This document shows, piece by piece, positions 5,425 to 8,382 of a DNA stretch of 8,382 bases (the stretch's first letter is position 1; every line of letters starts with the position of its first letter). Position numbers and translations under genes: made by a program. The notes below the pieces were generated by a model. That model saw only the letters and a list, made by a program, of their open reading frames with translations. It ran no database searches and was not told where the DNA came from. Source of the stretch: an uncultured Candidatus Melainabacteria bacterium (GTDB lineage: Bacteria > Cyanobacteriota > Vampirovibrionia > Gastranaerophilales > Gastranaerophilaceae); assembly GCA_934754855.1 (NCBI GenBank), contig CAKVJR010000076.1:1-8382 (forward strand). Direction: 5' to 3'.

Positions 5425-6651
5425 GAAAATCAAAACCGCATTGCAGCCGCCAAATCCGAAGGAGTTTGACATTGCATAATTTACTTCGTGCTTTCTTGCC
5501 GAATTAGCCACATAGTCAAGGTTTCCGCATTTTTCATCGACATTATCAAGGTTGATTGTCGGGGGAACGATGTCGTTTTGGGCTGATTTTACGGCAAAAA
5601 TTGCTTCGACTGCACCTGCTGCACCGAGCATGTGACCTGTCATTGATTTTGTTGAACTTATTAAAAGTTTTTTATTTTTTTCTTTGTCGCCGAAAATTCG
5701 CTCAATCGTGTTAGATTCAGCGATATCACCCGCAATCGTACTTGTTCCGTGAGCATTGATGTAATCAATGTCCGAGGTTGAAATACCTGCATTTTCCAAT
5801 GCTGATTGAATGGCGTATTCTGCACCGATTCCGTTCGGGTCGGGGGCAACCATGTCGTAGGCGTCTGAACTTTGTCCGTAACCGACAATTTCGGCTAAAA
5901 TCTTTGCCCCTCTTGCTTTTGCGTGTTCATATTCTTCCAACATTAACATGCCCGAGCCGACTGCGACGACAAATCCGTCACGGTCTTTGTCAAACGGGCG
6001 TGAAGCCTTTTCGGGAGCGTTATTTCGTTTTGATAAGGTTCTTGCACTTGTAAATGCACCGACTCCAAAGTCGCACATTTTTGATTCCGTTCCGCCTGCA
6101 AAAATCACGTCCGCATCTCCCCACGCAATTGAGCGGAATGCGTCGCCTATTGCGTGTCCGCCTGTTGCACAAGCCGATGAAACTGCTTTGCATAATCCTT
6201 TTGCTCCTAATTTTATGGCAACTTTTCCCGATGCCATATTGGGAATTATTGTCGGAATTGTAAACGGTGAGCATTTTGTATAGCCCCTTGAGAGCATAAC
6301 TTTGTGGTTTTCCTGCATCGAGTAAAGTCCACCGAGTGCCGAACCGACAATGACGCCGACTTTGAACGGATTTTCTTTGCTTATGTCGAAATTTCCCTGT
6401 TTTGCGGCTTCCATCGTTGCAATGAGTGAGTATAAAATAAAATCGTCCCAACGTTTGGCTTCTTTGTCGGTCAAAATGCCCTCGTAGTCGAGTTCAGTGA
6501 CTTCTCCGCCGAATTTTACGGTTTGTGTCGATGCTTCAAAAGAAAAAGGTTTTATGCAACTTTTTCCGTTTATGACGGCATTCCAAATTTTTTCCGTTCC
6601 GCAGCCGTACGGCGAAACGCAGCCGGTGCCTGTTACGACGACTCTTCTCAT
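5407..6651 (-). CDS. fabF: Beta-ketoacyl-[ACP] synthase II
   Basis: FabF is the cytosolic elongating condensing enzyme of type II fatty acid synthesis. It joins malonyl-ACP to acyl-ACP with loss of CO2. The 414-residue protein is of normal length and complete. It starts RRVVVTGTG and keeps every expected active-site residue: Cys161 in SSACATGGHAIGDA, His301 in NAHGTST, Lys335 and His340 in STKSMTGHMLGAAG, and the gating Phe400 in NSFGFGG. Positions agree almost exactly with E. coli FabF. ATG 6651 is preceded by GGAAGG about six bases upstream. The gene stands alone, with its own promoter and no other fatty-acid genes beside it, and converges on the lipoprotein gene. Its base composition is clearly richer in G and C than that of the mrr-apeA segment. 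Confidence 0.97.
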   Translation of the reverse strand: MRRVVVTGTGCVSPYGCGTEKIWNAVINGKSCIKPFSFEASTQTVKFGGEVTELDYEGILTDKEAKRWDDFILYSLIATMEAAKQGNFDISKENPFKVGVIVGSALGGLYSMQENHKVMLSRGYTKCSPFTIPTIIPNMASGKVAIKLGAKGLCKAVSSACATGGHAIGDAFRSIAWGDADVIFAGGTESKMCDFGVGAFTSARTLSKRNNAPEKASRPFDKDRDGFVVAVGSGMLMLEEYEHAKARGAKILAEIVGYGQSSDAYDMVAPDPNGIGAEYAIQSALENAGISTSDIDYINAHGTSTIAGDIAESNTIERIFGDKEKNKKLLISSTKSMTGHMLGAAGAVEAIFAVKSAQNDIVPPTINLDNVDEKCGNLDYVANSARKHEVNYAMSNSFGFGGCNAVLIFKKYSE

Positions 6652-6696
6652 TTTTTACCTTCCGATTTAAAATTTTTTACAGAAATAATATCAATA

Positions 6697-6725
6697 ATTA
6701 TACTACGAAAAATTTTTCTATTGAA
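6697..6725 (-). promoter_or_regulatory. Promoter of fabF
   Basis: On the minus strand a perfect -10 box TATAAT (complement of 6697-6702) has TTCAAT (complement of 6720-6725) as a weak -35, 17 bases upstream. Transcription would start near 6690, giving a leader of about 40 bases before the fabF start. It lies just beyond the mtnA terminator, so fabF is likely a separate unit. Confidence 0.55.
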
Positions 6726-6750
6726 AATATCCTTGAAAATCAATAACTGC

Positions 6751-6779
6751 AATAAAAAAGGCTCCTTTTACGGAGCCTT
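6751..6779 (-). terminator. Intrinsic terminator of the ruvC-mtnA operon
   Basis: AAGGCTCC and GGAGCCTT form a perfect eight-base stem (6772-6779 and 6758-6765) around six bases. On the minus strand it is followed by TTTTATTG, a U-rich tail. It lies four bases after the mtnA stop codon. Confidence 0.93.
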
Positions 6780-6783
6780 GATT

Positions 6784-7836
6784 TTATTCTTCAAATGCTT
6801 TTTTGATAGAGTCTTCAAAAGGCGGTCTTAAAATGCCTTTTTCGGTGATAATGCCCGCTATGAGTTCGTTTGGTGTAACATCAAATCCGGGGTTTATGAC
6901 GTTAACTTTTTCCGAGCAAATCCAATCGCCGTTGATGTGAGTGACTTCTTCACGGTTTCTTTCTTCGATTTTGATTTCTTTTCCCGATTTAATAGAGCGG
7001 TCAATCGTTGAAAGCGGTGCTGCGATGTAAAACGGAACATTGTGATATTTTGCGGAAATGGCGACTGTATAAGTGCCGATTTTGTTTGCGGCGTCGCCGT
7101 TTGCGGCAATTCTGTCAGCCCCTGTTATGACAACGTCAATCATTTTTTTGTTCATAAAATATGAGCACATTCCGTCGGTGATGAGGGTTGTGTTAATTCC
7201 GTCTTCGGTTAATTCCCAAGTTGTGAGTCTTGCTCCTTGTTGGCGGGGACGGGTTTCGTCTGCAAAAACCTTAATTGTCGGGTCTTTTGCATAAGCCGAA
7301 CGGACCACGCCCAAAGCGGTTCCGTATCCGACTGTTGCCAAAGCACCTGCGTTGCAGTGAGTGAGAATTGTTGCACCTTTCGGGACAATTTCCGCCCCAA
7401 AATCGCCCATTTTCTTGTTAATTTCAATGTCTTCATTTTCCATAACAACGGCATTATCGATGAGTTTTTGGGTGATTTCTTCGATAGAGCAATCTTCATC
7501 TAAAAGTCCGAGTTGTTTATCGACCGCCCACATAAGGTTTACGGCAGTAGGTCTTGAACTTTTCAGGTACTCACCTTTTTCTCTGATAATTTTGTCAAAA
7601 TCTTTTCTGTTTTGAATTGATTTTTTTGCTTCGATGGCGGCAAGTGCAACCCCGTGAGCACCCGCAATACCTATTGCCGGAGCCCCTCTTACAATCATTG
7701 TTTTGATTGCATCATACATTTCTTCGCAAGTTTTTATATCGACCAACTTAAATTCTTTCGGCAAAATCGTTTGGTCAATCATTCTTGAAACGTTATCGAC
7801 CCATTCGATTGTTTTGATTTTTGAATTAAATGCCAT
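6784..7836 (-). CDS. mtnA: S-methyl-5-thioribose-1-phosphate isomerase
   Basis: MtnA converts 5-methylthioribose 1-phosphate to 5-methylthioribulose 1-phosphate in the cytosolic methionine salvage pathway. The 350-residue protein has the normal family length. It shows RGAPAIG (50-56), the active-site cysteine in THCNAGALAT (Cys161), RPRQQGARLT (196-205), the catalytic aspartate in TGADRIAANGD (Asp241), NKIGTY (251-256) and the C-terminal NPGFDVTP (315-322). Related eIF2B-alpha-like and ribose-1,5-bisphosphate isomerase proteins share the fold, but these motifs fit MtnA. ATG 7836 lies three bases after the stop of the preceding membrane-protein gene, and its ribosome binding site AAAGGA overlaps that gene's last codons, so translation is probably coupled. 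No other methionine-salvage genes are present in the window. Confidence 0.96.
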   Translation of the reverse strand: MAFNSKIKTIEWVDNVSRMIDQTILPKEFKLVDIKTCEEMYDAIKTMIVRGAPAIGIAGAHGVALAAIEAKKSIQNRKDFDKIIREKGEYLKSSRPTAVNLMWAVDKQLGLLDEDCSIEEITQKLIDNAVVMENEDIEINKKMGDFGAEIVPKGATILTHCNAGALATVGYGTALGVVRSAYAKDPTIKVFADETRPRQQGARLTTWELTEDGINTTLITDGMCSYFMNKKMIDVVITGADRIAANGDAANKIGTYTVAISAKYHNVPFYIAAPLSTIDRSIKSGKEIKIEERNREEVTHINGDWICSEKVNVINPGFDVTPNELIAGIITEKGILRPPFEDSIKKAFEE

Positions 7837-7839
7837 AAA

Positions 7840-8319
7840 TTATTTCCTTTTTTTCATGTTTAAACTGAATTTTGTGTCTTTTGGGGGAAGAACGGCGGAT
7901 TGAGAGTTGTTGAAGAAGTACACCGACGCAAGTCCGGCAAAAGCGTTCATCATGCCGCATAATATTGCCAAAAATATTACGAGCATTACCATTGTTGAAA
8001 ATCCGCTTTTCATAATCATTCCGACGCCCGTGTAATATGAAAGTTTGAAAATCAATGATAACACGAACGAGCAGGGTAAAAAGATTATTGAAAATCCGAT
8101 AAATGTCAAAAATCCCGAAATTCCGCCCCAAAGCATGCCCGTTTGCTCGTTAGGATTTGGAATAAGGGCAAATCTTTTCATAAAAACGATGATGATAAAC
8201 GACGAGCAGAAAATCAGCATTAATAAAATAATTATTCCGAAAATCGGGACAAGTGCTAAAAAGCCTGAAATTGCTCCGAAAATTAAAGATATTATTGCTA
8301 AATTTTTTATGTAAGTCAT
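7840..8319 (-). CDS. Small integral membrane protein, function unknown
   Basis: This gene was not recognised. It encodes 159 residues with about four hydrophobic segments (roughly 7-27, 28-47, 62-91 and 107-136), so it is an inner-membrane protein. The loop after the second segment (MKRFALIPNPNEQTG) is polar, and the C-terminal tail after about 137 is polar and ends KFSLNMKKRK. By the positive-inside rule the KRF and KKRK stretches should face the cytoplasm. The start at ATG 8319 follows GTGAGGT about four bases upstream, and the ATG directly adjoins the ruvC stop codon. mtnA begins three bases after its stop. This packing indicates one transcript of ruvC, this gene and mtnA, but the gene's role cannot be deduced from that company. 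It could be a DUF4190-like small membrane protein, which I cannot confirm. Confidence 0.85.
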   Translation of the reverse strand: MTYIKNLAIISLIFGAISGFLALVPIFGIIILLMLIFCSSFIIIVFMKRFALIPNPNEQTGMLWGGISGFLTFIGFSIIFLPCSFVLSLIFKLSYYTGVGMIMKSGFSTMVMLVIFLAILCGMMNAFAGLASVYFFNNSQSAVLPPKDTKFSLNMKKRK

Positions 8320-8382
8320 TTAAACCTCACTGCTTCTGACGTGGCAAACCGCCATCGCTATTGCATCTGCACTGTCGTCTAA
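8320..8382 (-). CDS. ruvC: RuvC Holliday junction resolvase, C-terminal end only
   Basis: Only the last 20 residues and the stop are in the window: LDDSADAIAMAVCHV followed by a short tail, RSSEV. This matches the C-terminal signature of RuvC (D-A-A-D-A-L-A-x-A-x-C-H), which holds the last metal-binding aspartate of the active site. RuvC is the nuclease that cuts Holliday junctions in the RuvABC recombination complex. The stop codon is directly followed by the ATG of the membrane-protein gene, with no gap. The assignment rests on a short stretch, but the motif is distinctive. Confidence 0.78.
   Translation of the reverse strand, partial: LDDSADAIAMAVCHVRSSEV

Noticed and set aside
5948..6451. 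Several open frames of 90-143 codons overlapping fabF
   Set aside because: All lie within the intact fabF frame, lack ribosome binding sites and show no recognisable protein features.
8045..8314. Plus-strand open frame of 89 codons opposite the membrane-protein gene
   Set aside because: It is antisense to a gene with a good start site and tight operon packing; no supporting signal is seen.

Overview
The window comes from a low-GC bacterial chromosome. The genes point to a cyanobacteriota/Melainabacteria-like or Clostridia-like gut organism, but the lineage cannot be fixed from this sequence alone. RNase Y, a RuvC C-terminus and MtnA together rule out few groups. The tRNA gene does not encode its CCA tail, which is unusual for Bacillota and fits a cyanobacteriota relative better. 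That placement is inference.

Layout. At 1-726 (minus) lies the 5' part of rny (RNase Y), running off the left edge after the start of its KH domain and lacking a canonical start codon. An AT-rich intergenic region then leads to a tRNA-Leu(UAA) gene with its own promoter and terminator (1012-1173). From about 1245 to 4810 is an accessory, strongly AT-rich segment. It has a repeat-rich left flank (1269-1474), a small minus-strand ORF with a strong ribosome binding site (1490-1699), a two-gene plus-strand operon of an Mrr-type restriction endonuclease (1833-2726) and an ApeA-like HEPN protein (2741-4426), and a repeat-rich right flank (4427-4810). A small lipoprotein gene follows (4847-5347).

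The rest is housekeeping on the minus strand. fabF (5407-6651) has its own promoter. Reading right to left, the end of ruvC (8320-8382), a small four-helix membrane protein (7840-8319) and mtnA (6784-7836) are packed with 0 and 3 nt between genes and end at a clear intrinsic terminator (6751-6779).

Function. mrr and apeA look like a compact anti-phage module: a nuclease that cuts modified DNA, followed 14 nt later by a HEPN protein of the abortive-infection type. The most unusual feature is the noncoding DNA on either side. Copies of an 8-mer GTTTGA(C/T)A, in both orientations, cluster in both flanks together with nested inverted repeats, a 19-bp-period tandem repeat and a tRNA 3'-end-like fragment. 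This suggests a mobile or recombination-derived island inserted beside a tRNA gene, or a shared regulatory site. No recombinase is present in the window.
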